From Streptomyces stelliscabiei (GTDB lineage: Bacteria; Actinomycetota; Actinomycetes; Streptomycetales; Streptomycetaceae): a DNA stretch of 64,000 bases. The stretch lies in NCBI RefSeq assembly GCF_014873495.1, contig NZ_JADBGF010000001.1, forward strand, positions 3,410,001-3,474,000, read 5' to 3'. Shown in pieces: positions 42,118 to 50,509 of the stretch (position 1 is the first letter of the stretch; each line of letters begins with the position of its first letter). The position numbers and the translations under genes were made by a program. The notes beneath the pieces were generated by a model, which had not been told where the DNA came from, searched no databases, and saw only the letters and a program-made list of their open reading frames with translations.

Positions 42118-44316
42118 ATGTCTTCCCCGGATGACGTGAGGGCTTACACTGCCGAAGTGAGGGACCCCGCGATCCAGCAACTGGTACTCAAGATCCACAG
42201 TCGGTGCGACCTGGCGTGCGACCACTGTTACGTGTATGAGGCCTCCGACCAGTCGTGGCGTTCGCGGCCGACCGTCATCTCCGAGGAAACCGTCGTCCAA
42301 GTGGCCCGACGCCTCACCGAGTACGTGCTGGCGAGAAATCTGGATTCCGTCACCGTCATTCTGCACGGCGGTGAACCGCTCCTCGCCGGACCGGCCCGGC
42401 TCCGGCGAATCTGCGCGGAACTCACCCTTGCCCTCGCCCCGGTCACCGCCCTCGATCTGCGTATTCACACCAACGCCGTACGGTTGAACAGAGATCATTT
42501 GCAGATCTTCGACGAATTCCGGGTAAAGGTGGGGGTCTCGCTCGACGGCGACCGTGTCGCCAACGACCGCCACCGGCTCGACCGTCGGGGCCGCAGCAGC
42601 TACGACCGGGTCCTGCGGGCGATCGAACTCCTCCGCCTCCCCGAACACCGGCATCTCTACCAGGGCCTTCTGTGCACGGTGGACGTGGCCAACGACCCGG
42701 TCGCCGTGCACGACGCGCTGACCTCGCTCGATCCGCCCCGGATCGACTACCTGCTCCCCCACTCCACCTGGGACTTCCCGCCCCCCGGTCAGCAAGCCGG
42801 GGGACCGCCGACGCCCTACGCCGACTGGCTGCTGAGGGTCTTCGACCGGTGGGAGGAACAGGGGCGCCCCATGCCGGTGCGCACCTTCGAGTCGGTGCTC
42901 AGCACGCTGCGCGGCGGCCCCAGTCTCACCGAGGCACTGGGGCTCGCGCCGTCCGACCTGGCCGTGATCGAGACCGACGGCACCTTCGAGCAGGCGGACT
43001 CGCTCAAGACGGCGTACGAGGGTGCCCCGGCGACCGGCTACGACGTCTTCCGGCACGGTTTCGCGGAGTTCGCCGAGCATCCCGGTGTCCGGGCCCGCCA
43101 GCTGGGCATCGCGGGCATCAGCGACACCTGCCGCCGCTGCCCGGTCGTGGAGTCCTGCGGCGGCGGCCTCTACGCCCATCGCCACAGCAAGGAGAAGGGC
43201 TTCGACAACCCGTCGGTGTTCTGCGCCGACCTGCGGGGCCTGGTGGAGGGCATCGCTGAGCGGATCACCGACCACGCGCTCCACCCGGCGGTCACCGACG
43301 CCGAGGAACTGCGGCTGGCGCAACTGCGGTTGGACCGGGACCTGCTGGCCCGGGTCAACGCGCGGCTGGCGGGCGACCCCGACTGGGACGCGGCCTGGCG
43401 GGTGCTGGTCCGGCTGGACGCCGACGGCGCCACCGCCGCGCACCTCAACACCGTCCTCGCCCACCCGTATCTGCGGACCGTGCTGCGCCGCTCCCTGGAC
43501 GGCCCCGCGGACCTCCCCCGACTGCTGGCGGCGGTCACGGCGGCCGCCGTGTCGGCGGGCGCGGAGGCCACCCTCACCTGGCGGCAGCCCGGCCCGGACC
43601 TCCACCTGCCGACCCTCGGCACCGTGCGGCTGTCGGGCCCCGGGCGGGTGGAGTGCGTGAGCACGGCGAACGGTCTCCAGGTACACGGCACGGGGGACGA
43701 CGGCACGGAACTCACCGCCGGGTGGCGGCCGTCGCAGACGGTGGAACTCCTCGACGGACCGGCGCTGCTCCTCGACGACGCCGATCCCTCCCGCGACCGC
43801 TTCGAGGCGCCGGTCGCGGACCCCCTGCCTCCGAGCGACCTGGCCCTCTTCGTGAAGCGGCTGCAGGCGGCCCACGAGGCGCTGGACGCGCGGGAGCCCG
43901 GCTGGCGCAAGGCCGCCGACGCACTCGTCGTGACCACGATCACCCCGCTCGCCCCGGGCTGCGGACTACGGCTCGGCACCCACGCGTTCGGCGCGCTCGG
44001 TGTGGCCGTCGACTTCGAACCGGACGCGTTCGTACGGGAACTGCCGCTCCTGGGGCGCAGATCCAGGCTCGCGGCCCTGCGGGAGGTCACGGATCTGTGC
44101 GTGCCGGGCAGCGACGCCGGGCGGTTGCTCGACGAGGCGAGTGCGTGCGTGGGAGGCCTGGCCTCGGCCCCCCACGACACCGCCGCGTCGCTGCGCCGAC
44201 GGGCGGAGGACGCCCTGGACAGGCTCGTCTCCACCTCCTCGGGCCGTCGCCTCACGTCGAGCGGGCTGCACCTGGTCGACGAGCTGCGTGCGGAACTGGC
44301 GGTGGTGCATGGCTGA
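42118..44316 (+). CDS. fxsB: FxsB, cyclophane-forming radical SAM/SPASM maturase
   Basis: About 732 residues from ATG 42118 (TTG 42103 is in frame but directly abuts the AAGGAAG site). Residues 20-260 are the radical SAM core with Cys30, Cys34 and Cys37 (CDLACDHCYVYE) and LHGGEPLLAG. A SPASM-type cluster region follows: Cys338, Cys341, Cys347 (CRRCPVVESCGGGLYAHRH) and Cys369 (FCADL). The C-terminal about 250 residues resemble the HExxH-type domain often fused to FxsB, but where HExxH is expected the sequence reads LLGRRSRLAALREV, so that site looks inactive. It should crosslink the FTS core of FxsA. Overlaps the AAC(3) gene. Confidence 0.93.
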   Translation: MSSPDDVRAYTAEVRDPAIQQLVLKIHSRCDLACDHCYVYEASDQSWRSRPTVISEETVVQVARRLTEYVLARNLDSVTVILHGGEPLLAGPARLRRICAELTLALAPVTALDLRIHTNAVRLNRDHLQIFDEFRVKVGVSLDGDRVANDRHRLDRRGRSSYDRVLRAIELLRLPEHRHLYQGLLCTVDVANDPVAVHDALTSLDPPRIDYLLPHSTWDFPPPGQQAGGPPTPYADWLLRVFDRWEEQGRPMPVRTFESVLSTLRGGPSLTEALGLAPSDLAVIETDGTFEQADSLKTAYEGAPATGYDVFRHGFAEFAEHPGVRARQLGIAGISDTCRRCPVVESCGGGLYAHRHSKEKGFDNPSVFCADLRGLVEGIAERITDHALHPAVTDAEELRLAQLRLDRDLLARVNARLAGDPDWDAAWRVLVRLDADGATAAHLNTVLAHPYLRTVLRRSLDGPADLPRLLAAVTAAAVSAGAEATLTWRQPGPDLHLPTLGTVRLSGPGRVECVSTANGLQVHGTGDDGTELTAGWRPSQTVELLDGPALLLDDADPSRDRFEAPVADPLPPSDLALFVKRLQAAHEALDAREPGWRKAADALVVTTITPLAPGCGLRLGTHAFGALGVAVDFEPDAFVRELPLLGRRSRLAALREVTDLCVPGSDAGRLLDEASACVGGLASAPHDTAASLRRRAEDALDRLVSTSSGRRLTSSGLHLVDELRAELAVVHG

Positions 44317-45082
44317 TACGACTCGGCCGCGCGACGCGCTCGCCGGCATCGGTGTCCGGCCCGGTGGTGTCCTCATGGTCCACTCCTCGTTGCGCGGCAC
44401 CGGATGGAGCCCCACCGAGGTACGCAACGCCCTGCTGGACACCCTCGGCCCCGACGGGACACTCGTCGTCCCCGCCTTCACCCCGGAGAACTCCGACACC
44501 TCCCCCGCCCATCACCGCCGTACCGAGGGGATGACCGAGCGGGAGAAGGCCGAGTTCCGCGCGTCGATGCCCCCGTTCGAACCGAACGCCACCCCCTGTC
44601 CCACCATGGGCGCGCTCGCCGAGTGTGTGCGGACCACTCCCGGGGCGGTGCGCAGCGCGCATCCGCAGACCTCGTTCGCCGCGATCGGACGCCGCGCCGA
44701 GGAGCTTCTCGCCGGCCACGACCCGTACTGTCACCTCGGTGAGCGGTCCCCGTTGGCGGCGCTGTACGAGGCGGGCGCGCAGGTGCTGCTGCTGCGGGTC
44801 GGGTTCGAGGTGTGCACCGCCTTCCATCTCGCCGAGTACCGGATGACCCCGCCGCCGCCCACCCGCACGTATCGCTGTGTGGTGGAGGACAAGGGCAATT
44901 GGATCGAGTATCCGGATCTCTCTTTGTTCGACGGCGACTTCGCGGCGATCGGCGCTCGACTACCGCATGCTTTGTTCACGGAAAGGGAGTTCGCGGGAAA
45001 ACCGACGTTTCTGTTCGAGATACGCGATGCTGTCGACGCGGCCCGGCATCTGATGTCCGGATATCGCTCTGAAATGACGTGA
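44309..45082 (+). CDS. AAC(3)-family N-acetyltransferase in the fxs operon
   Basis: 257 residues from ATG 44309, overlapping fxsB by 8 bp. Family features: VRPGGVLMVHSSLRGTGWSPTEVRNALLDTLGPDGTLVVPAFTPENSD, CPTMGALAECVRTTPGAVRSAHPQTSFAAIGRRAEELLAGHDPYCHLGERSPLAALYEAGAQVLLLRVGFEVCTAFHLAEYR. Classical members acetylate aminoglycosides at N3 using acetyl-CoA. Position between maturase and fxsC argues instead for acetylation of the FxsA-derived peptide or a related amine. Not evidence of drug resistance by itself. GC falls towards the 3' end. Confidence 0.87.
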   Translation: MADTTRPRDALAGIGVRPGGVLMVHSSLRGTGWSPTEVRNALLDTLGPDGTLVVPAFTPENSDTSPAHHRRTEGMTEREKAEFRASMPPFEPNATPCPTMGALAECVRTTPGAVRSAHPQTSFAAIGRRAEELLAGHDPYCHLGERSPLAALYEAGAQVLLLRVGFEVCTAFHLAEYRMTPPPPTRTYRCVVEDKGNWIEYPDLSLFDGDFAAIGARLPHALFTEREFAGKPTFLFEIRDAVDAARHLMSGYRSEMT

Positions 45083-45178
45083 AACGAGCCATGTGCCCGG
45101 GGGTTGATCGGGCACATTGTTGGTTCCGGCTGGAGGGCGCCTGGGCGGGGGGCACGAGGCATCGAAAGGCGGGGGCGT

Positions 45179-48100
45179 GTGGACACATCTGCGCGGGGGC
45201 GGGCTCCGGACAATCGGCCGTACTTCTTTCTCAGTTACGCGCACACACCGCCTTCGGGACCCGACAGCGGCGATCCCGACCACTGGGTGCACCTGCTCTA
45301 CAAGGATCTGTGCGCGGACGTCCTGGCCCTCACCGCTCATCCGCGGGGGACGCCCGCGGGATTCCTGGACCGGGAGATGCGGTCCGGGGAGGGCTGGCCC
45401 GACCGGCTCAGTGAGAACCTCGCGCACTGCCGGGTGTTCGTCCCGCTGTACTCGCCCCGCTATTTCTCCAGCGACAACTGCGGCCGTGAGTGGTTCGCCT
45501 TCGACGAGCGCATACGCGAGGCCCGCAACGCGGGCCTCGGCGACATCCCGGCCATCGTCCCGGCCCTGTGGACGAGCATGGACCTCGAAAACCTCCCCGA
45601 GTCCGTACGACAGATCCAGGTCGAGCGCTCCCAGTACGGCGAGCGCTACACGTCGTACGGGATCTACGGGCTGATCAAACTCAAACGGCTGCGGGACGAG
45701 TACGAGGAGATCGTGTTCGGTCTCGCCCAGCGGATCGTGCAGGTCGCCGAGAACACCCCGCTGCCGTCGAGCCGGCCCCGGCCCTACGAGTCCACGCACA
45801 GCGCGTTCCGGCCGCACGGCGAGGGGCCACGCCGTATCCACCTCACCGTGGCCGCGCCCAGCCGCAGTTCGGTCCCGGAAGGCCGCGACGCCGTCCCCTA
45901 CGGCGAGGACGCCACGGAGTGGAACCCTTACCACAGCGAGTCGAGGCGACCGCTGTCCGCACTGGCCGAGGAACTGATCCGGTCACTGGACTACCGGATC
46001 ACCGTGTCGGACTTCGATCTGCCGGACCCCGGCACCGACGGTCTCACCCCGGGCGACACCGAGGCCGACGGCACCGGGCAGCCGCTCGAACCCCATCCGG
46101 GCATCCTGCTGCTCGACCGCTGGGCCCTGCTCGACCGGGACCGGCGCCACCGGCTCAAGACGTTCGACTCGGCCGCTCACCCGTGGGTCGGGGTGATCGT
46201 CCCCTGGAACCGCCTCGACCTCCAGTGCCGCGGTGAACAGGGCGAGCGGCTGAAGGAGCAGCTGGAGGACACCCTGCCGGTGATCCTGGAGCGGGGGCGC
46301 CGCGCCAAGTGCTGGGCGGCGGTCAACGGCGTACCCACGCTGAAGCAGTTCACCGAGATCCTGCCGGTGGTCGTGGCCCAGGCGACCCGGCAGTTCCTCA
46401 GACACGCCAAGGCCCACCCGCCCCCCCGGCCCGGTCACCCCGAGGCCCCGGCTGAGTCTCGCCGATCCGACCTACCCCGATGCGGATTCCGACCACGGAG
46501 GAGAAGCATGACGGCCCGTAAGGACGGACGCATCATCACCTTCTACTCGTACAAGGGCGGTACGGGCCGCACGATGGCCCTGGCCAACGCGGCCTGGATC
46601 CTGGCCGCCAACGGCAAGCGGGTGCTCGCCGTCGACTGGGATCTGGAGGCACCGGGCCTGGACCGCTTCTTCCAGCCGTTCCTCGATCCGAGCGTCCTCG
46701 CGTCCACCACCGGCGTCCTGGACATGATCACCGAGTACTGCTGGGCCGCGACCACCGGAGGCCCGCGCAGCGGACCCTGGCACCGGGACTACGCCCGGGT
46801 CGAGCAGCACGCCGTGTCCCTCGGCCCCGAGCGGCTCGGGCTGTCCTTCCCCGAGGGCGGCTCGCTCGACTTCCTGTCGGCCGGCCGGCGGAACCGGGAG
46901 TACTCGGCGACCGTGTCGTCGTTCGAATGGGACAACTTCTACGAGCGGCTGGGCGGCGGCCAGTTCCTGGACGCGCTGCGCGAGGACATGAAGGGGTCCT
47001 ACGACTACGTCCTCATCGACAGCCGCACCGGCCTGTCGGACAGTGCGGACATCTGCACCATCCAGATGCCCGACGTGCTCGTCGACTGCTTCACGCTCAG
47101 CGGTCAGTCGCTGGACGGGGCCGCCGCCGTGGCCCGCAGCGTCGAGGGCGGCCAGCACAAGCGGCGGATCAGGGTGCTGCCGGTGCTGATGCGCATCGAC
47201 GAGGGCGAGAAGCGGAAGGTCGACGCGGGCCGGGCCCTGGCACGGCTGCGGTTCGAGGGGCTGCCCAGGGGCCTCGACGGCGAGGAGTTCGGCGCCGAGC
47301 AACAGGACGCCTACTGGGGCGCGATGGAGATTCCGTACGTCCCGTTCTACGCGTACGAGGAGACGCTCGCGACCGTCGGCGACAAGAGCAACATCGCCAA
47401 CTCCCTGCTGTCCGCCTTCGAACGGCTGACGAAGGTGATCTCCGACGGTGAGGTCACCGCGCTGCCACCGATCCCCGAACCGGTGCGCCAGCGCTGTCTG
47501 GAGGCGTTCACCCGGCGGCAGCCGATGACGGACATCCTCATCGTGTACGCGGCGGAGAACCGGATGTGGGCGGACTGGGTGGAGGCCGTCCTCAGACAGG
47601 CCGGGTGCAACGTCACCCTGCACGACGTGTCCACCGGCCCCCCGGAGCGCCTGGACACCGCCACGCGCGCCCTGCTGTTGGTGTCCCACGCCTTCCAGAA
47701 GTCCCGGCACGCCCTGTCGGTCTGGCGCTCCCTGGCCGACACCGCCCTGGCGATGCCACGCGCCGCCACGGTGCCGCTGCGCGTGGACGAGGTCCGTTTC
47801 CCCGACGCGTACGTCGACCACGAGCCGGTGGACCTCTACCGGTTCGACGCCGGCCAGTGCGTCTCCGCCCTGCTCGGCGCGCTGAAGCTGCCCGAGCGGC
47901 CCGACGACCTCGTGGTCGTGGAACCACGCTTCCCGGGCAGCGCGCCGACCGTGTGGAACGCGCCGCAGCGCAACACCACGTTCACCGGCCGCAGCCGCAT
48001 CCTGGACGAGCTGCGGGAACAGCTGCGGGGCGGGGTGTCGGCCGTGGGGAGCCAGCCCAAGACCCTGTTCGGTCTCGGTGGCGTCGGCAAGACCCAGGTC

Positions 48101-50458
48101 GCGCTGGAGTACGTGCACCGGTTCATGGCCGACTACGACCTGGTGTGGTGGATCTCCGCCGAGCACGGCGACGGCGTCACCTCCGCCCTCGCCGAACTCG
48201 GCGCGCGCATCCACGCGCCCGGCGGCGACGACATGACACTGGTCAGCCAGGAGACCGTACGGATGCTCGCCGAGGGGGTGCCGACCAAGCGCTGGATCCT
48301 GGTCTTCGACAACGCCGACAACCCCGAGGAACTGACCAGGTTCTTTCCGCAGGGCGGCGGCGGTCACATCCTCGTCACCTCCCGCAACCAGACCTGGGAG
48401 CAACGGGGCACCTCGCTGCCCGTCGACGTCTTCCCCCGGCACGAGAGCGTCGAGCACCTGTCGCGGCGGGCCCCCGGGCTGAGCGCCGACGAGGCGGACC
48501 GGGTGGCGGAGGCGGTCGGCGACCTGCCGCTGGCGGTGGAGCAGGCGGCCGCCTGGCTCGCCGAGACGGCCACTCCCATCGAGGAGTACCTGCGCCAGCT
48601 GAACGAACAGACCACCGGTGTTCTGGACCTCAACCAGCCCGCCGACTACCCGCAGACGGTGGCGGCGACCTGGAACATCTCCATCACCCGGCTGCGGGAT
48701 CGCTCGCCCGCCTCGGTGCGGCTGCTGCAGCTGTGCGCCTTCATGGCCCCCGAGCCGATCTCCTCGCACCTGCTGTACAGCCGGGAGATGCTCGACGAGC
48801 TGAAGAAGGTCGACCCGAGTCTGCAGGAGAGCCTGATGCTGGGCCGGGTCATCCGGGAGATCGGCCGCTTCGCCCTCGCCAAGGTCGACCAGGCCAGCAC
48901 CAGCATCCAGGTCCACCGTCTGGTGCAGGCCGTGATCCGCTCCCGGCTCACCGAGGAGGAGCAGCGGCAGGCCCGGCACGTGGTCCACACGATGCTCGTC
49001 GGTGCCCGTCCGCCCGGGGACGAACCCATCGACGATGCCGAGACCTGGCCCCGCTTCGCCATCATCTGGCCGCATCTGAACGCCTCCGAGCTGCGCGACT
49101 GCCACGAGGTCGAACCCCGCCGGCTGCTCATCGACCGGGTCCGCTACCTGTGGAAGCGCGGCGACTTCCCCGGTGCGCGCAGACTCGCCGAGGACCTGCT
49201 GGCGTACTGGAAGGAGACGCTCGGCGAGGACGACATGCAGTACATGTACCTGCACGGCCAGCTCGCCAACGTGCTGCGCACCCAGGGGCGTTTCGTGGAG
49301 GCACGCGACATCGACGAGGAGGTGCGCGAGCGGCAGCTGAGGGTGCTGGGCCCCACCCATCCCCACACCTACGTCACCACCTCCAGCCTCGCCAGCGACC
49401 TCGCCGCCCTCGGCGAGTACACCAAGGCGGTGAAGCTGGCCCGCGAGGCCCACCAGGGGTTCAGCCAGATCTTCCACGAGTCGCACGGCCGGACGCTCAA
49501 CGCCGCGAACAACCTCGCGCTCGCGTTGCGCATGGTCGGTCACTACGACGAGGCCCGCGACGTCGACCAGGACACCTACACCCGTCGCCGGGAGGTACTC
49601 GGGCCCGACCATCCCTACACGCTGATCTCGGCCCAGGGACTCGGCCGCGATCTGCGCGAGGTCGGCCGCTACACCGACTCGGTGGCGGTCCTGTCCGAGG
49701 CGTACGAGATCCACAAGCGGATTCTCGGCAAGGACTTCCCCGGCACGCTCAGCTGCGCCAAGTCGCTCGCGGTGTCGCTGAGGCGGGCGGGCCAGTTCGT
49801 GGACGCGCATCGGCTGACCCGGGCGACACTCACCCAGTACCGGACCCAGTACACGAGGGACAAGTACCCGGAGCCGATTCCCGACTCGCTCGCCTGTGAG
49901 CTGAACCTGGCGGCCGACCTGTACGCCGCCGACGAGCCGGACCGGGCGCGCGAGACGGTCCGGAGCGTGCTGGAGCACTATGTGCAGGTGCCGGGCAGGG
50001 AGCATCCCTACACCCAGGCCGCGCTCAACAACCTCGGCATCTACCTGTGGGCCTGCGGGGACGCGGAGGAGGCCGAGGAGGTGTTCCAGCAGGTCACGGA
50101 GCGCATGGCGGCGGGACTCGGCGAGGAGCACCCCCACACCCTCTTCGCCCGCGCGAACCACGCCAACGTACTGGCGGAGAAGGGCCGTCCGGAGGAGGCC
50201 TGGGCCCTGGAGGAGCCGTCCCGCAACGTCCTGAAGTCCCTCCTCGGCCCCCAGCACCCCGAGACCCTCGCCGTCGTCAGCAACTCCGCGTTGACGCTGC
50301 GTGCCCTGGGCCGTGAGGAGGAGGCCCAGCGCCTGCGCGAGGCGACCCTCGCGGAGCTGCGCCGGCTCGGCCAGAAGCTGGGCGAGGGCAACGGGATCAC
50401 CCGTCTGGTGGGTCAGCGGCGGCGGGTGTACCGGGACCTGGAGCCGCTGGCCGTGTGA
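45179..50458 (+). CDS. fxsC: FxsC (TIR-like) continuous in frame with FxsT
   Basis: From GTG 45179 there is no stop until 50458, giving a potential 1759-residue protein. The first about 440 residues are FxsC: a TIR-like domain (PYFFLSYAHTPPSGPDSGDPDHWVHLLYKDLCADV, LDREMRSGEGWPDRLSENLAHCRVFVPLYSPRYFSSDNCGREWFAF) and a C-terminal region ending near HAKAHPPPRPGHPEAP. FxsC and FxsT are normally separate proteins. Here a run of seven C at 46421-46427 lies just before the junction; one additional C would bring TGA into frame at about 46453. Either a true fusion or an indel. The FxsC family role in peptide-linked signalling is unproven. Confidence 0.75.
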   Translation: MDTSARGRAPDNRPYFFLSYAHTPPSGPDSGDPDHWVHLLYKDLCADVLALTAHPRGTPAGFLDREMRSGEGWPDRLSENLAHCRVFVPLYSPRYFSSDNCGREWFAFDERIREARNAGLGDIPAIVPALWTSMDLENLPESVRQIQVERSQYGERYTSYGIYGLIKLKRLRDEYEEIVFGLAQRIVQVAENTPLPSSRPRPYESTHSAFRPHGEGPRRIHLTVAAPSRSSVPEGRDAVPYGEDATEWNPYHSESRRPLSALAEELIRSLDYRITVSDFDLPDPGTDGLTPGDTEADGTGQPLEPHPGILLLDRWALLDRDRRHRLKTFDSAAHPWVGVIVPWNRLDLQCRGEQGERLKEQLEDTLPVILERGRRAKCWAAVNGVPTLKQFTEILPVVVAQATRQFLRHAKAHPPPRPGHPEAPAESRRSDLPRCGFRPRRRSMTARKDGRIITFYSYKGGTGRTMALANAAWILAANGKRVLAVDWDLEAPGLDRFFQPFLDPSVLASTTGVLDMITEYCWAATTGGPRSGPWHRDYARVEQHAVSLGPERLGLSFPEGGSLDFLSAGRRNREYSATVSSFEWDNFYERLGGGQFLDALREDMKGSYDYVLIDSRTGLSDSADICTIQMPDVLVDCFTLSGQSLDGAAAVARSVEGGQHKRRIRVLPVLMRIDEGEKRKVDAGRALARLRFEGLPRGLDGEEFGAEQQDAYWGAMEIPYVPFYAYEETLATVGDKSNIANSLLSAFERLTKVISDGEVTALPPIPEPVRQRCLEAFTRRQPMTDILIVYAAENRMWADWVEAVLRQAGCNVTLHDVSTGPPERLDTATRALLLVSHAFQKSRHALSVWRSLADTALAMPRAATVPLRVDEVRFPDAYVDHEPVDLYRFDAGQCVSALLGALKLPERPDDLVVVEPRFPGSAPTVWNAPQRNTTFTGRSRILDELREQLRGGVSAVGSQPKTLFGLGGVGKTQVALEYVHRFMADYDLVWWISAEHGDGVTSALAELGARIHAPGGDDMTLVSQETVRMLAEGVPTKRWILVFDNADNPEELTRFFPQGGGGHILVTSRNQTWEQRGTSLPVDVFPRHESVEHLSRRAPGLSADEADRVAEAVGDLPLAVEQAAAWLAETATPIEEYLRQLNEQTTGVLDLNQPADYPQTVAATWNISITRLRDRSPASVRLLQLCAFMAPEPISSHLLYSREMLDELKKVDPSLQESLMLGRVIREIGRFALAKVDQASTSIQVHRLVQAVIRSRLTEEEQRQARHVVHTMLVGARPPGDEPIDDAETWPRFAIIWPHLNASELRDCHEVEPRRLLIDRVRYLWKRGDFPGARRLAEDLLAYWKETLGEDDMQYMYLHGQLANVLRTQGRFVEARDIDEEVRERQLRVLGPTHPHTYVTTSSLASDLAALGEYTKAVKLAREAHQGFSQIFHESHGRTLNAANNLALALRMVGHYDEARDVDQDTYTRRREVLGPDHPYTLISAQGLGRDLREVGRYTDSVAVLSEAYEIHKRILGKDFPGTLSCAKSLAVSLRRAGQFVDAHRLTRATLTQYRTQYTRDKYPEPIPDSLACELNLAADLYAADEPDRARETVRSVLEHYVQVPGREHPYTQAALNNLGIYLWACGDAEEAEEVFQQVTERMAAGLGEEHPHTLFARANHANVLAEKGRPEEAWALEEPSRNVLKSLLGPQHPETLAVVSNSALTLRALGREEEAQRLREATLAELRRLGQKLGEGNGITRLVGQRRRVYRDLEPLAV
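46508..50458 (+). CDS. fxsT: FxsT, FxSxx-COOH system ParA-like/TIR/NB-ARC/TPR protein
   Basis: About 1316 residues from ATG 46508, which has GGAGGAG 5 nt upstream, so it can be translated independently of the frame-fused FxsC. Order of domains: a MinD/ParA-like P-loop (IITFYSYKGGTGRTMALANAAW, residues 10-30; VLIDSRTGLSDSAD), a second TIR-like domain from about 340 (DILIVYAAENRMWADWVEAVLRQAG), an NB-ARC ATPase with GLGGVGKTQVALEYVHRF near 522 and LPLAVEQAAAWL, and a TPR array from about 900 to the end (repeated HPHTYVT/HPYTLIS/HPYTQAA/HPHTLFA/HPETLAV units). This STAND-like architecture suggests a ligand-gated sensor, plausibly of the Fxs peptide. Confidence 0.9.
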   Translation: MTARKDGRIITFYSYKGGTGRTMALANAAWILAANGKRVLAVDWDLEAPGLDRFFQPFLDPSVLASTTGVLDMITEYCWAATTGGPRSGPWHRDYARVEQHAVSLGPERLGLSFPEGGSLDFLSAGRRNREYSATVSSFEWDNFYERLGGGQFLDALREDMKGSYDYVLIDSRTGLSDSADICTIQMPDVLVDCFTLSGQSLDGAAAVARSVEGGQHKRRIRVLPVLMRIDEGEKRKVDAGRALARLRFEGLPRGLDGEEFGAEQQDAYWGAMEIPYVPFYAYEETLATVGDKSNIANSLLSAFERLTKVISDGEVTALPPIPEPVRQRCLEAFTRRQPMTDILIVYAAENRMWADWVEAVLRQAGCNVTLHDVSTGPPERLDTATRALLLVSHAFQKSRHALSVWRSLADTALAMPRAATVPLRVDEVRFPDAYVDHEPVDLYRFDAGQCVSALLGALKLPERPDDLVVVEPRFPGSAPTVWNAPQRNTTFTGRSRILDELREQLRGGVSAVGSQPKTLFGLGGVGKTQVALEYVHRFMADYDLVWWISAEHGDGVTSALAELGARIHAPGGDDMTLVSQETVRMLAEGVPTKRWILVFDNADNPEELTRFFPQGGGGHILVTSRNQTWEQRGTSLPVDVFPRHESVEHLSRRAPGLSADEADRVAEAVGDLPLAVEQAAAWLAETATPIEEYLRQLNEQTTGVLDLNQPADYPQTVAATWNISITRLRDRSPASVRLLQLCAFMAPEPISSHLLYSREMLDELKKVDPSLQESLMLGRVIREIGRFALAKVDQASTSIQVHRLVQAVIRSRLTEEEQRQARHVVHTMLVGARPPGDEPIDDAETWPRFAIIWPHLNASELRDCHEVEPRRLLIDRVRYLWKRGDFPGARRLAEDLLAYWKETLGEDDMQYMYLHGQLANVLRTQGRFVEARDIDEEVRERQLRVLGPTHPHTYVTTSSLASDLAALGEYTKAVKLAREAHQGFSQIFHESHGRTLNAANNLALALRMVGHYDEARDVDQDTYTRRREVLGPDHPYTLISAQGLGRDLREVGRYTDSVAVLSEAYEIHKRILGKDFPGTLSCAKSLAVSLRRAGQFVDAHRLTRATLTQYRTQYTRDKYPEPIPDSLACELNLAADLYAADEPDRARETVRSVLEHYVQVPGREHPYTQAALNNLGIYLWACGDAEEAEEVFQQVTERMAAGLGEEHPHTLFARANHANVLAEKGRPEEAWALEEPSRNVLKSLLGPQHPETLAVVSNSALTLRALGREEEAQRLREATLAELRRLGQKLGEGNGITRLVGQRRRVYRDLEPLAV

Positions 50459-50509
50459 GGGGGTGCGCCCGGTGTGTTCGGGGCACGGCGGCCCGCGCGA
50501 GCGGCCCGT

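Noticed and set aside
44309-45082. Aminoglycoside resistance gene
   Set aside because: Operon context inside the fxs cluster points to peptide biology; family membership alone does not show resistance.
46472-50257. 1261-codon minus-strand open frame opposite fxsT
   Set aside because: Antisense shadow of a clear multidomain gene; composition is low-complexity Val/Gly/Gln-rich.
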